The notes under the pieces: model-generated
What the model saw: the letters and a program-made list of their open reading frames with translations, nothing else
Database searches by the model: none
Told to the model about the DNA's origin: nothing
Position numbers and translations under genes: made by a program
Assembly (NCBI RefSeq): GCF_002968295.1
Contig: NZ_CP134399.1
Span: 2,108,001-2,172,000, forward strand
From: Mycobacterium sp. ITM-2016-00317
Lineage (GTDB): Bacteria > Actinomycetota > Actinomycetes > Mycobacteriales > Mycobacteriaceae
Length of the DNA: 64,000 nt
Direction of reading: 5' to 3'
In this document: positions 37,923 through 47,264 of the stretch, one piece after another
How the letters are laid out: each line of letters begins with the position of its first letter
Numbering within the stretch: position 1 is the first letter of the stretch

Positions 37923-37928
37923 AGGATA
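37923..37928 (-). promoter_or_regulatory. Candidate -10 element for the A-carrier-AT3 gene
   Basis: The - strand reads TATCCT, ending 8 nt before the ATG at 37915, predicting a leaderless or nearly leaderless transcript distinct from the DUF1206 gene upstream. Confidence 0.4.
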
Positions 37929-37956
37929 CCCTCGCCTCATCCGCGCTCCCGGGTGG

Positions 37957-38799
37957 TCACATCCGGCTGTAGCGGCTCCGCACGAAGCTGTAGGCGCCGA
38001 ACGCGGCGATGCCCAGCGCCGCCGCGATCAGCAGCGCCTTGCCGAACGGAGCGGAACCCAGCGTCTTGACCGCGGCGTCCAGACCGGTGGCCTTGGACGG
38101 ATCGGCCTGCAGGGTGGCGATCACCACGAGCAGGCCTGCGCCGGCCAGCACCAGGCCCTTGGCCACGTAGCCGGTGATGCCGACGGCGGTGATCGCGGTG
38201 CCGCCGGAGACCCGCAGGTCGTCGAGGAACTTCTCGGACACGCCCTTGTACACGTGGTAGGCGCCGACCGCGATGACGCCGATGCCGACGGCGATCAGGA
38301 GCGCCTTGCCCCAGCCGGACTGCATCAACTGCGCGGACAGGCCGGCGTTCTGCTGGGAGCTGGACTGCCCGGTGCCCATCGCGTAGCGCGCGGCCGAGAA
38401 GGCGATCGCGAAGTTGACGACCGCCAGGGCGAGTGCCTTGCCGCGTTTCCACGCGGGATTGTCACCTTTGCGGCCGGAACTCTCCCCGGGCTTGGCGCCG
38501 ATCACCGCTTCGGCCACCCGCCACAGTCCCAGGGCCACCAGACCGGCCACGGCGGCCCACAGGATGATCGTGCCGCCGGTCTGACTGGACAGCTCGGCCA
38601 GCGCGCCGGATTGGTCGGCGCTGCCACCGCCGCCCACGAACGCCAATCTGGCGATGATGAAGCCGACGAGAAGGTGCAGCACGCCGCTGGCCGCGAAACC
38701 CGCCCGGGCCAGGTATTCGAACGCGTTGTTGTCGGTCGCCCGGTCGGCGGCGCCGTGGGCGGAGCGGTGCAGCGATGCTGCTGAAGTTCGGGCGGCCAT
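37957..38799 (-). CDS. DUF1206 multi-pass membrane protein
   Basis: 280 aa with about six membrane helices arranged as three related pairs, each starting near a Gly/Lys-rich segment (GFAASGVLHLLVGFIIARLAF, WGKALLIAVGIGVIAVGAYHVYKG, FGKALLIAAALGIAAFGAYSFV). This is the DUF1206 pattern common in actinobacteria and cyanobacteria; function unknown. The ATG at 38799 is preceded on its strand by AGGAGG, which decides against the longer frame from 39057. Confidence 0.88.
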   Translation of the reverse strand: MAARTSAASLHRSAHGAADRATDNNAFEYLARAGFAASGVLHLLVGFIIARLAFVGGGGSADQSGALAELSSQTGGTIILWAAVAGLVALGLWRVAEAVIGAKPGESSGRKGDNPAWKRGKALALAVVNFAIAFSAARYAMGTGQSSSQQNAGLSAQLMQSGWGKALLIAVGIGVIAVGAYHVYKGVSEKFLDDLRVSGGTAITAVGITGYVAKGLVLAGAGLLVVIATLQADPSKATGLDAAVKTLGSAPFGKALLIAAALGIAAFGAYSFVRSRYSRM

Positions 38800-38881
38800 C
38801 AGGTCCTCCTGGTCGGTGATGGTCCCGGGTTCCCCAAATTTGACGCCGGTGAAACTGCTGGTGCGGCGCTGGGTGCCGGCG

Positions 38882-39658
38882 TCAGCGGCTGCCGGGCAGG
38901 TCGAGCGCGTCGTCGCGCACGGGCCGGTCGGCCAGTTCCTCCCGGTAGCCGAACAGGTAGGGGTAGGCCAGGCCGGCGATGGCGGCGCCGACCAGCGGGG
39001 CGAGCCAGAACAGCCACAACTGCGCAGGTGCGCCGTCGCCGTTGAAGAACGCGACACCGGTGGAGCGGGCCGGGTTGACCGATGTGTTGGAGATCGGGAT
39101 CGAGATGAGGTGGATGAGCGTCAGCGTCAGGCCGATCGCGAGCCCGGCGAATCCCTTGGGGCCGCGGTCGTCGGTGGAGCCGAGGATGACGAGCAGGAAC
39201 ATGAAGGTCAGCACGACCTCGGCGAGGAGCACCGTCCACAGCGTGTACCCGGCGGGGGAGTTGGCGCCGTACCCGTTGGCGGCCATGTTCCCGGCCGCCG
39301 TCCACCCGGGCCTGCCGCTGGCCACCACGTAGATCACCAGCCCGCCGAGGAGGCCGCCGAGCACCTGCACGGCCCAGTAGGACGGCACCATCTTCCACTC
39401 CACGCGCCGCGCGAGCGCCGCACCGAGGGTGACCGCGGGGTTGAAGTGTCCGCCGGAGATGGTGCCGAACGCGTAGACGCCGGTGAGCACCGTGAGGCCG
39501 AACGCCAGTGCGACGCCGGCGAACCCGATGCCCACCGGGAAGCCGCCGTCGGTCTGGACGGTCGCGGCGAACACCGCACTGCCACAGCCGCCGAGTACCA
39601 GCCAGAACGTCCCGATGAACTCGGCGGCCAATCGATGGAAGAGCTTGGGATCGCGCAT
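38882..39658 (-). CDS. aqpZ: Aquaporin Z-type channel
   Basis: Water channel of 258 aa with six membrane helices and both half-helix motifs, [11 protein letters not shown] and [11 protein letters not shown]. The second loop's Ser-Ile-Pro/NTSVNPAR context and Arg fit water-selective AqpZ rather than glycerol facilitators. ATG 39658 ([20 protein letters not shown]) is chosen over the longer frame from 39751, which adds a non-homologous Arg/Pro-rich leader. M. tuberculosis lacks it at this position. DUF1206 follows 82 nt downstream. Confidence 0.92.
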   Translation of the reverse strand: MRDPKLFHRLAAEFIGTFWLVLGGCGSAVFAATVQTDGGFPVGIGFAGVALAFGLTVLTGVYAFGTISGGHFNPAVTLGAALARRVEWKMVPSYWAVQVLGGLLGGLVIYVVASGRPGWTAAGNMAANGYGANSPAGYTLWTVLLAEVVLTFMFLLVILGSTDDRGPKGFAGLAIGLTLTLIHLISIPISNTSVNPARSTGVAFFNGDGAPAQLWLFWLAPLVGAAIAGLAYPYLFGYREELADRPVRDDALDLPGSR

Positions 39659-39850
39659 GGCTGCCGCCGCTCGTCGAGGAATGGGGTGTGCTCCCAGCGT
39701 GACACCCGTGCCGGGGCAGCGGGGGCAGATAGGCCGGAAACGTCCTCTCACAGAAACTGTCGATTCCTACAAATGCGCTCTATCTGTGGATGGATTCGGC
39801 TCTGGGGATGGACGGGCGGTTTTGTCGGCCGCGGTGCGCAGCGTGTCGGT

Positions 39851-40216
39851 ATGACCGGAACAGAGAGTCGCGCCGAACTCGGCGCGTGGGGTGAGCAGGT
39901 GGCGGTGGACTACCTGCAGGGGCTCGGCTTGCGGGTGCTGGCGCGCAACTGGCGGTGCCGCTACGGGGAGTTGGACGTGATCGCCGCCGACGGGCGCGAG
40001 TTGGTGTTCGTCGAGATCAAGACCCGCACCACCGAGCGCTTCGGCGGGGTGGCCGAGGCGGTGACCCCGGCCAAGGTGCGCCGGCTGCGGCGCCTGGCCG
40101 GGCTGTGGCTGGCCGGCCAGAGCGAGCGTTGGGCCGCGGTGCGCGTCGACGTGATCACCGTGCGGATCGGGCGGCGCCGCACCCCGGAGCTCACCCACAT
40201 CAAGGGGGTGGGGTGA
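39851..40216 (+). CDS. UPF0102 (YraN) family protein
   Basis: 121 aa, homologue of Rv2898c. It has the restriction-endonuclease-like fold signature: LGAWGEQVAVDYLQGLGLRVLARNWRCRYGELDVIAADG and VFVEIKTRT (Asp and Glu-x-Lys catalytic-type residues). The function is not established; its constant link with comM and dprA suggests DNA processing. The stop overlaps the comM ATG by 1 nt (TGATG). Confidence 0.9.
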   Translation: MTGTESRAELGAWGEQVAVDYLQGLGLRVLARNWRCRYGELDVIAADGRELVFVEIKTRTTERFGGVAEAVTPAKVRRLRRLAGLWLAGQSERWAAVRVDVITVRIGRRRTPELTHIKGVG

Positions 40217-41727
40217 TGGCGACGCTGGGACGGGCGTTCTCGGTGGCGGTGCGCGGAGTCGAGGGCGAGATAGTGGAGATCGAGGCCGACATCTCCTCGG
40301 GCCTGCCGGGGGTGTACCTGGTCGGGTTGGCCGACGCCGCGCTGCGGGAGTCGCGGGACCGGGTCCGCGCGGCGATCGGCAACTGCGGCTTCCAGTGGCC
40401 GATGGTGCGGCTGACGCTGGCGTTGTCGCCGGCGACGTTGCCGAAGATGGGTTCGGTCTACGACATCGCGCTGGCCGCGGCGGTGTTGTCGGCCGACCAG
40501 AAGAAGTCCTGGCCGCGGCTGGAGAAGACGGTGCTGCTCGGCGAGCTGGCCCTCGACGGGCGGGTGCGCCCGATCAAGGGCGTACTGCCCGCCGTGCTGG
40601 CCGCCCAGCGGCAGGGCTGGCCCGCGGCGGTGGTGCCGCTGGCCAACGTGGCCGAGGCCAGTCTCGTCGACGGCATCGAGGTGTGGGGTGTGCGCACGCT
40701 GCGGCAGCTGCACGCGTGGCTGGCCGGCAAAGGGGATCTGGAGCGGCCGGTCGAGCATCCACCGCAGGTTCCCGAGGAGGTGCCCGACCTCGCCGATGTG
40801 GTCGGCCAGACCCAGGCCCGCTACGCCGTCGAGGTGGCCGCAGCAGGCGCGCACAACCTGTTGCTGACCGGCCCGCCCGGAGTCGGGAAAACCATGCTGG
40901 CGCAACGGCTTCCGGGCCTGCTGCCGCCGTTGTCGGATGCCGAGTCGCTGGAGGTCACCGCGATTCACTCGGTCGCGGGTCTGCTGGCCGGTGACGCGCC
41001 GCTGATCACCCGCCCGCCGTTCGTGGCCCCGCACCACACCACCAGTGTCGCCGCGCTGGTCGGCGGCGGCTCCGGGATGGCGCGTCCCGGCGCGGTCAGC
41101 CGGGCCCACCGCGGCGTGCTGTTCCTCGACGAGTTCGCCGAGATCAACTCGGCGGTGCTGGAGGCGCTGCGAACCCCGTTGGAGGACGGCGAGATCCGGC
41201 TGGCCCGCCGCGACGGTGTCGCATGCTACCGGTGCCGTTTCCAGTTGGTCCTGGCCGCGAACATCTGTCCGTGCGCGCCGCCCGACCCGCGCGACTGCAT
41301 CTGCGGGGTGGCCGAGAAGCGGCGCTACCGCAGCAAGCTGTCCGGGCCGCTGGTCGACCGGGTGGATCTGCGGGTGGAGATGCACGCGTCGCGGGAGGGA
41401 ACGTTCACCGATCAGGAGGGTGAGCCGACTTCGGTTGTCCGCCAGCGTGTCTGGGCGGCCCGGGCGGCGGCCGAGGACCGCTGGCGTCCGTACGGGATCA
41501 CCACGAACGCCGAGGTCAGCGGATCCCTGCTGCGACGCCGGTTCCGGCTGAGCCCGCAGGCGATGAAGCCGCTGCGCGCGGCGGTGGACCGCGGAACGAT
41601 GAGCATCCGCGGCATGGACCGGGCGATGCGCGTCGCATGGACATTGGGCGATCTGGCCGGTCGCACCACACCGAACCTCGACGACGTCGCCACCGCGATG
41701 AGTTTCCGGCAGGGACGAGGCTTCTGA
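40216..41727 (+). CDS. comM: Mg-chelatase-like AAA+ ATPase ComM/YifB
   Basis: 503 aa, homologue of Rv2897c. N-terminal Lon-like domain (about 1-180, IEADISSGLPGVYLVGLADAALRESRDRVRAAI), AAA+ core with Walker A LLLTGPPGVGKTMLAQRLPG and Walker B GVLFLDEFAE, and a C-terminal Mg-chelatase domain with a Cys cluster (CPCAPPDPRDCIC) and DRVDLRVEM. ComM is a hexameric branch-migration helicase in naturally competent bacteria; in mycobacteria its role is unproven. It overlaps yraN and dprA by 1 nt each. Confidence 0.93.
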   Translation: MATLGRAFSVAVRGVEGEIVEIEADISSGLPGVYLVGLADAALRESRDRVRAAIGNCGFQWPMVRLTLALSPATLPKMGSVYDIALAAAVLSADQKKSWPRLEKTVLLGELALDGRVRPIKGVLPAVLAAQRQGWPAAVVPLANVAEASLVDGIEVWGVRTLRQLHAWLAGKGDLERPVEHPPQVPEEVPDLADVVGQTQARYAVEVAAAGAHNLLLTGPPGVGKTMLAQRLPGLLPPLSDAESLEVTAIHSVAGLLAGDAPLITRPPFVAPHHTTSVAALVGGGSGMARPGAVSRAHRGVLFLDEFAEINSAVLEALRTPLEDGEIRLARRDGVACYRCRFQLVLAANICPCAPPDPRDCICGVAEKRRYRSKLSGPLVDRVDLRVEMHASREGTFTDQEGEPTSVVRQRVWAARAAAEDRWRPYGITTNAEVSGSLLRRRFRLSPQAMKPLRAAVDRGTMSIRGMDRAMRVAWTLGDLAGRTTPNLDDVATAMSFRQGRGF

Positions 41728-42848
41728 TGGACGAGACCACACGCCGGGCATGGGCCTATCTGTCCCGGGTGGTCGAACCGCCCAATCCGGCACTGGCCGA
41801 GCTGGTGTCCGAGGTGGGGGCGGTCGCGGCCGCCGAGCGCATCCGTCGCCGCGACGTCGGGGACGACCTGCTACGCGCCACCGAAGCCAGACATGCCATC
41901 GACTGCGCGGCAACCGATCTGGAGATCCTGGACCGGATGGGCGGGCGGCTGCTGACCGACGAGGACCAGGAGTGGCCGACGCTGGCATTCCGGTCGTTCG
42001 CCGGAGTGGACCACAACGAACGGCCGCAGGGGCGGACGCCGCTCGTGCTGTGGGTGCTGGGCCCTGCGCATCTGGCCGACCTCACCGAACGGAGCGTCGC
42101 GATCGTCGGGACACGCGCGGCGACGGCCTACGGCGAGTACATCGCCGCAGACTTCGCCGCGGGATTGGTGCAGCGCGACGTCGCGGTGGTGTCCGGGGGT
42201 GCGTACGGCATCGACGGTGCGGCCCACCGGGCGGCGCTGGGGTCGGACGGCCAGACCGTCGGGGTGCTGGCGTGCGGTGTCGACGTGCCGTATCCGGCCG
42301 GGCATTCGGCGCTGTTGCACCGCATCGCGCGCAACGGCCTGGTGGTCAGCGAGTACCCGCCGGGTGTGCGGCCGGCGCGGCACCGGTTCCTGACGCGTAA
42401 CCGACTGGTGGCCGCGCTGACCGGCGCGACGGTGGTGGTCGAGGCGGGGCTGCGCAGCGGCGCGGCCAACACCGCGGCCTGGGCGCGGTCGTTGGGCCGG
42501 CAGGTGTGTGCGGTGCCCGGGCCGGTGACCTCGGCCGCGTCGGCGGGGTGTCACGACCTGCTTCGCCGGAAAGACACCGTGCTGGTGACGCGCGCACCGG
42601 AGATCGTCGAGGTGATGGGACGCATCGGTGAACTGGCCGCCGACCCGGAGCATCCGGTCACCCCGTTGGATCACCTGAGCGGGGTACAGCGTCAGGTCTA
42701 CGAGGCGTTGCCGCGGCGCGGCGCCCGCACCGTCGACGAGATCGCCGTCAGCGCGGGGGTGGCGCCCGAGCAGGTGTTGGGCCCACTGGCGCTGATGGAG
42801 ATCGACGGTCTCGTCGAGTGCGAGGAGGGCCAGTGGCGATTGGCCTGA
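41727..42848 (+). CDS. dprA: DNA-processing protein DprA
   Basis: 373 aa, homologue of Rv2896c. DprA binds single-stranded DNA and loads RecA. The Rossmann-like core has SVAIVGTRAATAYGEYIAADFA, VVSGGAYGIDGAAHRAAL, VLACGVDVPYPAGHSALLHRI, VSEYPPGVRPARHRFLTRNRLVAALTGATVVVEA, and SGAANTAAWA; a C-terminal winged-helix-like region (about 300-373) ends DGLVECEEGQWRLA. ATG 41727 overlaps the comM stop, so yraN-comM-dprA form one translational unit. Confidence 0.94.
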   Translation: MDETTRRAWAYLSRVVEPPNPALAELVSEVGAVAAAERIRRRDVGDDLLRATEARHAIDCAATDLEILDRMGGRLLTDEDQEWPTLAFRSFAGVDHNERPQGRTPLVLWVLGPAHLADLTERSVAIVGTRAATAYGEYIAADFAAGLVQRDVAVVSGGAYGIDGAAHRAALGSDGQTVGVLACGVDVPYPAGHSALLHRIARNGLVVSEYPPGVRPARHRFLTRNRLVAALTGATVVVEAGLRSGAANTAAWARSLGRQVCAVPGPVTSAASAGCHDLLRRKDTVLVTRAPEIVEVMGRIGELAADPEHPVTPLDHLSGVQRQVYEALPRRGARTVDEIAVSAGVAPEQVLGPLALMEIDGLVECEEGQWRLA

Positions 42849-42880
42849 GCATGGGCCGCGAAATGAAAACGCCGGCCGTG

Positions 42881-42911
42881 GGCGTTGAGCCCAGGGTGAG
42901 CCCTCGACGCC
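42881..42911 (+). terminator. Possible hairpin after dprA
   Basis: GGCGTTGAG (42881-42889) and CTCGACGCC (42903-42911) pair at 8 of 9 positions around 13 nt. It lies between dprA and the DUF302 gene; no T-tract. Confidence 0.3.
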
Positions 42912-42952
42912 GACGTGACGCCGACTGCCAGGCCCGCCATGAGGGAGAGACG

Positions 42953-43453
42953 ATGTCCGACACTGTGCCGCAAAGGATTCCGTTCCACGGCGTGCGGGTC
43001 CGGCACGAGAGCGAGAAATCGTTCGACGCACTCGTTCGGGCGCTGATGGCCGACGTCGGCGACACACCGGTGCGGATCGAGGACATCGCCGCGGCATCGG
43101 CCGACTGGACCGACTACCGCGCGCGCGTCGAACCGCACGTCGGGCCGCACGGCTTCATGCTGTTCGCGACCCTCGATCACGGCGGCTGGATCACCAAGGC
43201 GGGCATCGAGCGGAAGGTGCTGCGGGTGATCATCGGCAATCCGCTGATCGCGATCACCATGCTGCGCCACGACGTGACCGCAGGGTTGTTCGCGCCTGTC
43301 GAACTGCTCCTCGCCGACGAGCCCGCAGACCGCAGCAGCCTCACCTACGTGCAACCGTCGACACTGATGGTGGTCACACCGAATGCGGAGTTGTCGGCCG
43401 CGGCCCGCGAACTCGACGTGAAACTCGCGGCGCTGGCGTCGGCGGTCACATAG
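42953..43453 (+). CDS. DUF302-domain protein
   Basis: 166 aa. The DUF302 domain is recognisable in HVGPHGFMLFATLDHGGWITKAG, VIIGNPLIAITMLRHDVTAGLFAPVELLLAD and SLTYVQPSTLMV. Family function is unknown. ATG 42953 follows GAGGGAGAG; the longer in-frame start at 42818 would overlap dprA and add a poorly conserved Arg-rich leader. Confidence 0.82.
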   Translation: MSDTVPQRIPFHGVRVRHESEKSFDALVRALMADVGDTPVRIEDIAAASADWTDYRARVEPHVGPHGFMLFATLDHGGWITKAGIERKVLRVIIGNPLIAITMLRHDVTAGLFAPVELLLADEPADRSSLTYVQPSTLMVVTPNAELSAAARELDVKLAALASAVT

Positions 43454-43501
43454 CGGGTAACCGTCCGACCGGGGAGGCCGCGGTGCGGTGGCCTTCGCTC
43501 G

Positions 43502-43507
43502 TATAGT
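43502..43507 (+). promoter_or_regulatory. Candidate -10 element upstream of the siderophore-interacting protein gene
   Basis: TATAGT, one of the best -10 matches in the window, 32 nt before GTG 43540. AAAGGAAG precedes the GTG, so this transcript has a conventional leader. No IdeR-type operator is visible around it. Confidence 0.5.
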
Positions 43508-43539
43508 CGTCAAGGACAGCTAGTAGCAAAGGAAGTGAA

Positions 43540-44382
43540 GTGGCAGGACGTCCCGTGCACACCTTCGAGGTGGTACGTACCGAGCAACTGGCCCCCCATG
43601 TCGTGCGAGTCGTACTCGGCGGCAAGGGTTTCGACACGTTCACCCCCAGTCAGTACACGGACTCGTACGTGAAGTTGGTGTTCGTCGCCGACGACGTCGA
43701 CGTCTCCGAACTCCAGCAACCGCTGACCCTGGACAGCTTCAACGCGCTGCCGCCGGCGCGGCAGCCCACCGTGCGGACCTACACCGTCCGCCGGGCCGAC
43801 CCCGAACGCCGGGAACTGACCATCGACTTCGTCGTGCACGGCGAACACGGCGTCGCCGGGCCGTGGGCCGCCAACGCCACCCCGGGACAGCGGCTGTTCG
43901 TGATGGGCCCCAGCGGCGCCTACAGCCCCGACCCCGCCGCCGACTGGTACCTGTTCGCCGGCGACGAGTCCGCGGTGCCGGCGATCAGCGTCGCGCTGGA
44001 AGGCCTGCCCGAGGATGCGGTCGGCAACGTGCTCATCGAGGTCGCCCACCCGGAGGACGCGATCGAGCTGAGCGCGCCCGCCGGCGTCCACGTGTCGTGG
44101 ATCTATCGCGGCGGCCGGGCCGACCTGGTCCCCGAGGAGATCGCCGGCGACCACGCCCCGCTGATCGCGGCGGTCAAGGAGACCCCCTGGCTGCCGGGGC
44201 AGGTGCAGGTGTTCATCCACGGCGAGGCGCAGACCGTGATGCACAACCTGCGGCCCTACATCCGCAAGGAACGCGGAGTGGACGCCAAGTGGGCCTCGAT
44301 CTCCGGGTACTGGCGGCGCGGACGCACCGAGGAGACCTTCCGGCAGTGGAAACGCGAACTCGCCGAAGCCGAGTCGACATAG
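43540..44382 (+). CDS. viuB: Siderophore-interacting FAD-binding protein (ViuB-like)
   Basis: 280 aa, in the syntenic position of Rv2895c (viuB). N-terminal ferredoxin-reductase FAD-binding barrel (about 1-125; RTYTVRR is the FAD motif, DFVVHGEHGVAGPWA follows) and C-terminal NAD(P)H-type SIP domain (about 135-270; ADWYLFAGDESAVPAI, FIHGEAQTVM). Such proteins reduce ferric siderophore complexes in the cytoplasm to release iron. GTG start with AAAGGAAG. No iron-regulator operator was found, so iron control is not shown. Confidence 0.88.
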   Translation: MAGRPVHTFEVVRTEQLAPHVVRVVLGGKGFDTFTPSQYTDSYVKLVFVADDVDVSELQQPLTLDSFNALPPARQPTVRTYTVRRADPERRELTIDFVVHGEHGVAGPWAANATPGQRLFVMGPSGAYSPDPAADWYLFAGDESAVPAISVALEGLPEDAVGNVLIEVAHPEDAIELSAPAGVHVSWIYRGGRADLVPEEIAGDHAPLIAAVKETPWLPGQVQVFIHGEAQTVMHNLRPYIRKERGVDAKWASISGYWRRGRTEETFRQWKRELAEAEST

Positions 44383-44430
44383 CGGCCCGAATGGCGGGGG
44401 GCGCCGCCCGGCGATGGCACGCTGGGACCC

Positions 44431-45591
44431 ATGACGTTCGGTAACTACCAGTTCGAGATCTATCTCCAGGGCCTGTCCGGCATCCTGCCCGACTTCCCGA
44501 TGGACTACGCCGGCTGGGAGGCCAAGGCCGAATCGGCGATGCCGCCGTCGGTCTGGTCGTATGTGGTCGGTGGAGCCGGTGACGAGCAGACCCAGCGCGC
44601 CAATCGCACCGCGTTCGACGGCTGGGGTCTGATCCCGCGGATGCTCGTCGGCGCCACCGAACGTGACCTGACCGTCGACCTGTTCGGGATGACCCTGCCC
44701 TCACCGCTGTTCATGGCGCCCATCGGCGTCATCGGCATCTGCTCGCAGAACGGCCACGGAGACCTGGTGACCGCCCGCGCCGCCGCCCGCACCGGCGTCC
44801 CGATGACGGTGTCCACCCTCACCGAAGACCCGCTGGAGGACGTCGCCGCCCAGTTCGGCGACACCCCGGGCTTCTTCCAACTCTACACCCCGACCGACCG
44901 GGACCTGGCCGCGAGCCTGGTGCACCGCGCCGAAGCCGCCGGCTACAAGGCGATCATCGTCACGCTGGACACCTGGATCCCGGGCTGGCGACCGCGCGAC
45001 CTGGCGATGTCGAACTTCCCCCAGCTGCGCGGCCGCTGCCTGGCCAACTACACCAGCGATCCCGTCTTCCGCGCGTCCCTGGCCCAGCCGCCGGAGGAGA
45101 ACATGCAAGCCGCCGTCCTCAAATGGGTTGGCCTGTTCGGCAATCCGCTGACCTGGGACGATCTGCCGTGGCTGCGGTCGCTCACCGACCTGCCGCTGGT
45201 GCTCAAGGGGCTGTGCCACCCCGACGACGTACGCCGCGCCAAAGACGCCGGCGTCGACGGGATCTACTGCTCGACCCACGGCGGACGTCAGGCCAACGGG
45301 GGACTGCCCGCGCTGGACTGCCTGCCCGGCGTCGTGGCGGCCGCCGACGGCCTGCCGGTGCTGTTCGACTCGGGGATCCGCAGCGGCGCCGACATCGTCA
45401 AGGCCCTCGCCCTCGGCGCCACCGCCGTCGGGGTCGGCCGGCCCTATGCCTACGGCCTCGCGGGCGGCGGTGAGGACGGGCTCGTGCACGTGCTGCGTTC
45501 GCTGCTGGCCGAGACCGACCTGATCATGGCCGTCGACGGCTATCCGACCCTGGCGGATCTCACTCCGGACACGGTGCGGCGCGTCCTCTGA
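44431..45591 (+). CDS. FMN-dependent lactate 2-monooxygenase-like alpha-hydroxyacid oxidase
   Basis: 386 aa, closely resembling M. smegmatis lactate 2-monooxygenase (lactate to acetate, CO2 and water). Family motifs: [82 protein letters not shown] and [32 protein letters not shown]. The catalytic-His segment reads [11 protein letters not shown] (His283, Arg286), with Thr282 replacing the Asn found in nearly all family members (SNHGGRQ). The long loop between about 205 and 240, which buries the active site in the monooxygenase, is present but shortened. The substrate may therefore differ from L-lactate. Confidence 0.87.
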   Translation: MTFGNYQFEIYLQGLSGILPDFPMDYAGWEAKAESAMPPSVWSYVVGGAGDEQTQRANRTAFDGWGLIPRMLVGATERDLTVDLFGMTLPSPLFMAPIGVIGICSQNGHGDLVTARAAARTGVPMTVSTLTEDPLEDVAAQFGDTPGFFQLYTPTDRDLAASLVHRAEAAGYKAIIVTLDTWIPGWRPRDLAMSNFPQLRGRCLANYTSDPVFRASLAQPPEENMQAAVLKWVGLFGNPLTWDDLPWLRSLTDLPLVLKGLCHPDDVRRAKDAGVDGIYCSTHGGRQANGGLPALDCLPGVVAAADGLPVLFDSGIRSGADIVKALALGATAVGVGRPYAYGLAGGGEDGLVHVLRSLLAETDLIMAVDGYPTLADLTPDTVRRVL

Positions 45592-45623
45592 GCCGCCGGA
45601 CCCGGTTCTGCCACGGTAGGGGC

Positions 45624-46562
45624 GTGGAGACCGGCAGGCAGGAGCGCAGCGACCCGGTGATCGAGGCCTACCTCGAAGAGTTCGACGAGTACCTCGCGCT
45701 CGAGCGCGGCCGCTCCGACCACACCCGACGCGCCTATCTGGGCGATCTGCGGTCGCTGTTCGGCTTCCTCGCCGAACGCCGACCCGGCGCGGGCCCGAGC
45801 GCGCTGACGTTGCCGGTGCTGCGGTCCTGGCTGGCAGCCCAGGCGTCGGCGGGGGCAGCACGCTCGACGCTGGCCCGGCGCACCTCGGCGGTGAAGACGT
45901 TCACCGCGTGGGCGCTGCGCAAAGGCCTGCTGGCCGAGGATCCCGCGACCCGGCTGCAGGTGCCCAAGGCCCGCCGCACGCTGCCCGCGGTACTGCGCCA
46001 GGATCAGGCCCGGGACGCCATGGAGGCCGCGAAATCCGGTGCCGAACAAGGTGATCCACTTGCCCTGCGGGACCGGCTGATCGTCGAGATGCTCTACGCG
46101 ACCGGCATCCGGGTCAGCGAGCTGTGCGGGCTGGACGTCGACGACGTCGACACCTCCCGCCGGCTGCTGCGGGTGCTGGGCAAGGGGAACAAGCAGCGCA
46201 CCGTGCCCTTCGGCGAACCCGCGCACGCCGCGCTGACCGCGTGGCTGACCGAGGGCCGGCCCGGGCTGGCCACCGCCGACTCGGGTGCGGCGCTGCTGCT
46301 CGGCGCCCGCGGCGGCCGCCTCGATCCCAGGCAGGCGCGCACCGTCGTGCACCAGACCATGTCCGCGGTCGCCGGCGCGCCGGACATCGGCCCGCACGGG
46401 CTGCGGCACAGCGCCGCCACCCACCTGCTCGAGGGCGGCGCCGACCTGCGCGTCGTGCAGGAACTGCTCGGCCATTCGACGCTGGCCACCACCCAGCTCT
46501 ACACCCACGTCACCGTCGCGCGGCTGCGCGCCGTGCACGACCAGGCGCACCCGCGCGCCTGA
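45624..46562 (+). CDS. xerC: Tyrosine recombinase XerC
   Basis: Resolves chromosome dimers at dif with XerD. 312 aa: N-terminal SAM-like core-binding domain (about 14-105) and catalytic domain with Arg163 ([12 protein letters not shown]), Lys187, His258/Arg261 ([12 protein letters not shown]), His284 ([10 protein letters not shown]) and nucleophile Tyr293 (QLYTHV). Position after viuB matches Rv2894c, so this is the housekeeping recombinase, not a mobile-element integrase. GTG start. Its stop lies in a hairpin shared with araD. Confidence 0.94.
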   Translation: METGRQERSDPVIEAYLEEFDEYLALERGRSDHTRRAYLGDLRSLFGFLAERRPGAGPSALTLPVLRSWLAAQASAGAARSTLARRTSAVKTFTAWALRKGLLAEDPATRLQVPKARRTLPAVLRQDQARDAMEAAKSGAEQGDPLALRDRLIVEMLYATGIRVSELCGLDVDDVDTSRRLLRVLGKGNKQRTVPFGEPAHAALTAWLTEGRPGLATADSGAALLLGARGGRLDPRQARTVVHQTMSAVAGAPDIGPHGLRHSAATHLLEGGADLRVVQELLGHSTLATTQLYTHVTVARLRAVHDQAHPRA

Positions 46563-46582
46563 CGGGCGGGCCGGTCAGGCGC
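46555..46582. terminator. Perfect 9-bp hairpin holding the stop codons of xerC and araD
   Basis: GCGCCTGAC (46555-46563), 10-nt loop, GTCAGGCGC (46574-46582). The xerC TGA (46560-46562) is in the left arm and the araD stop (complement of 46575-46577) in the right. A strong two-way terminator candidate at the border between the conserved backbone and the sugar island; no T-tract. Confidence 0.6.
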
Positions 46583-47264
46583 CGCCCTGCCCGTAGACGT
46601 TCTGGTACCGGCGGTGCAGCCGGTCGATGTCGTCGGTCCCGATCGGCACCGGAGTGCCGAGTTGCCTGCTGATGTGCACGGTGCGCGCGACGTCCTCCAG
46701 CATCACCGCGGCCTTCACCGCGGCGTGCGCGGTGCGGCCGATGGTGAACGGACCGTGGTTGCGCATCAGCACCGCCGGGGAGTTGCTCTGGGCCAGGGTC
46801 GCCACGATGCCCTGCCCGATCGAGTCGTCGCCGATGACCGCGAACGGCCCGACCGGGATGTCTCCGCCGAACTCGTCGGCGATCATCGTCAGCACGCACG
46901 GGATCGGCTCGCCGCGCGCGGCCCACGCCGTGGCGTAGGTCGAGTGGGTGTGCACCACGCCGCCGACGTCGGGCATGTGCCGGTACACGTAGGCGTGGGC
47001 GGCGGTGTCCGAGGACGGGGAGAGGTCCCCGGACACCTGCCTGCCTTCCAGATCGCAGACCACCATGTGCTCCGGGGTCAGCGAATCGTAGGACACCCCT
47101 GAGGGTTTGATCACCATCAGATCGGTGCCCGGCACCCGTGCCGAGACGTTGCCCGCAGTCCAGATCACCAACTGGTAGCGGGTGAGCTCGGCGTGCAGCG
47201 TGCACAGCTGATCGCGCAGCGCCGCGATCGCGTCGTGCACCTCGGTGGGTTGGGCGATGGTCAT
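46575..47264 (-). CDS. araD: L-ribulose-5-phosphate 4-epimerase
   Basis: Third step of L-arabinose catabolism, giving D-xylulose-5-phosphate. 229 aa of the class II aldolase/epimerase fold: TAGNVSARVPGTDLMVIKPSGVSY (phosphate and substrate loop), HTHSTYATAWAARGEPIP (two zinc His), FGGDIPVGPFA, and RNHGPFTIG with the third zinc His. It is shorter than fuculose-phosphate aldolase-linked fusions and contains the Tyr/His-rich tail RLHRRYQNVYGQ typical of AraD. ATG overlaps the araB stop by 4 nt. Confidence 0.92.
   Translation of the reverse strand: MTIAQPTEVHDAIAALRDQLCTLHAELTRYQLVIWTAGNVSARVPGTDLMVIKPSGVSYDSLTPEHMVVCDLEGRQVSGDLSPSSDTAAHAYVYRHMPDVGGVVHTHSTYATAWAARGEPIPCVLTMIADEFGGDIPVGPFAVIGDDSIGQGIVATLAQSNSPAVLMRNHGPFTIGRTAHAAVKAAVMLEDVARTVHISRQLGTPVPIGTDDIDRLHRRYQNVYGQGGA

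Noticed and set aside
43480..43540. IdeR iron box before the siderophore-interacting protein gene
   Set aside because: No sequence resembling the TTAGGTTAGGCTAACCTAA-type palindrome is present.
45624..46562. Integrase of a mobile element delivering the sugar island
   Set aside because: Length, motifs and position after viuB fit the housekeeping XerC; no attachment-site repeats, transposases or tRNA were seen.
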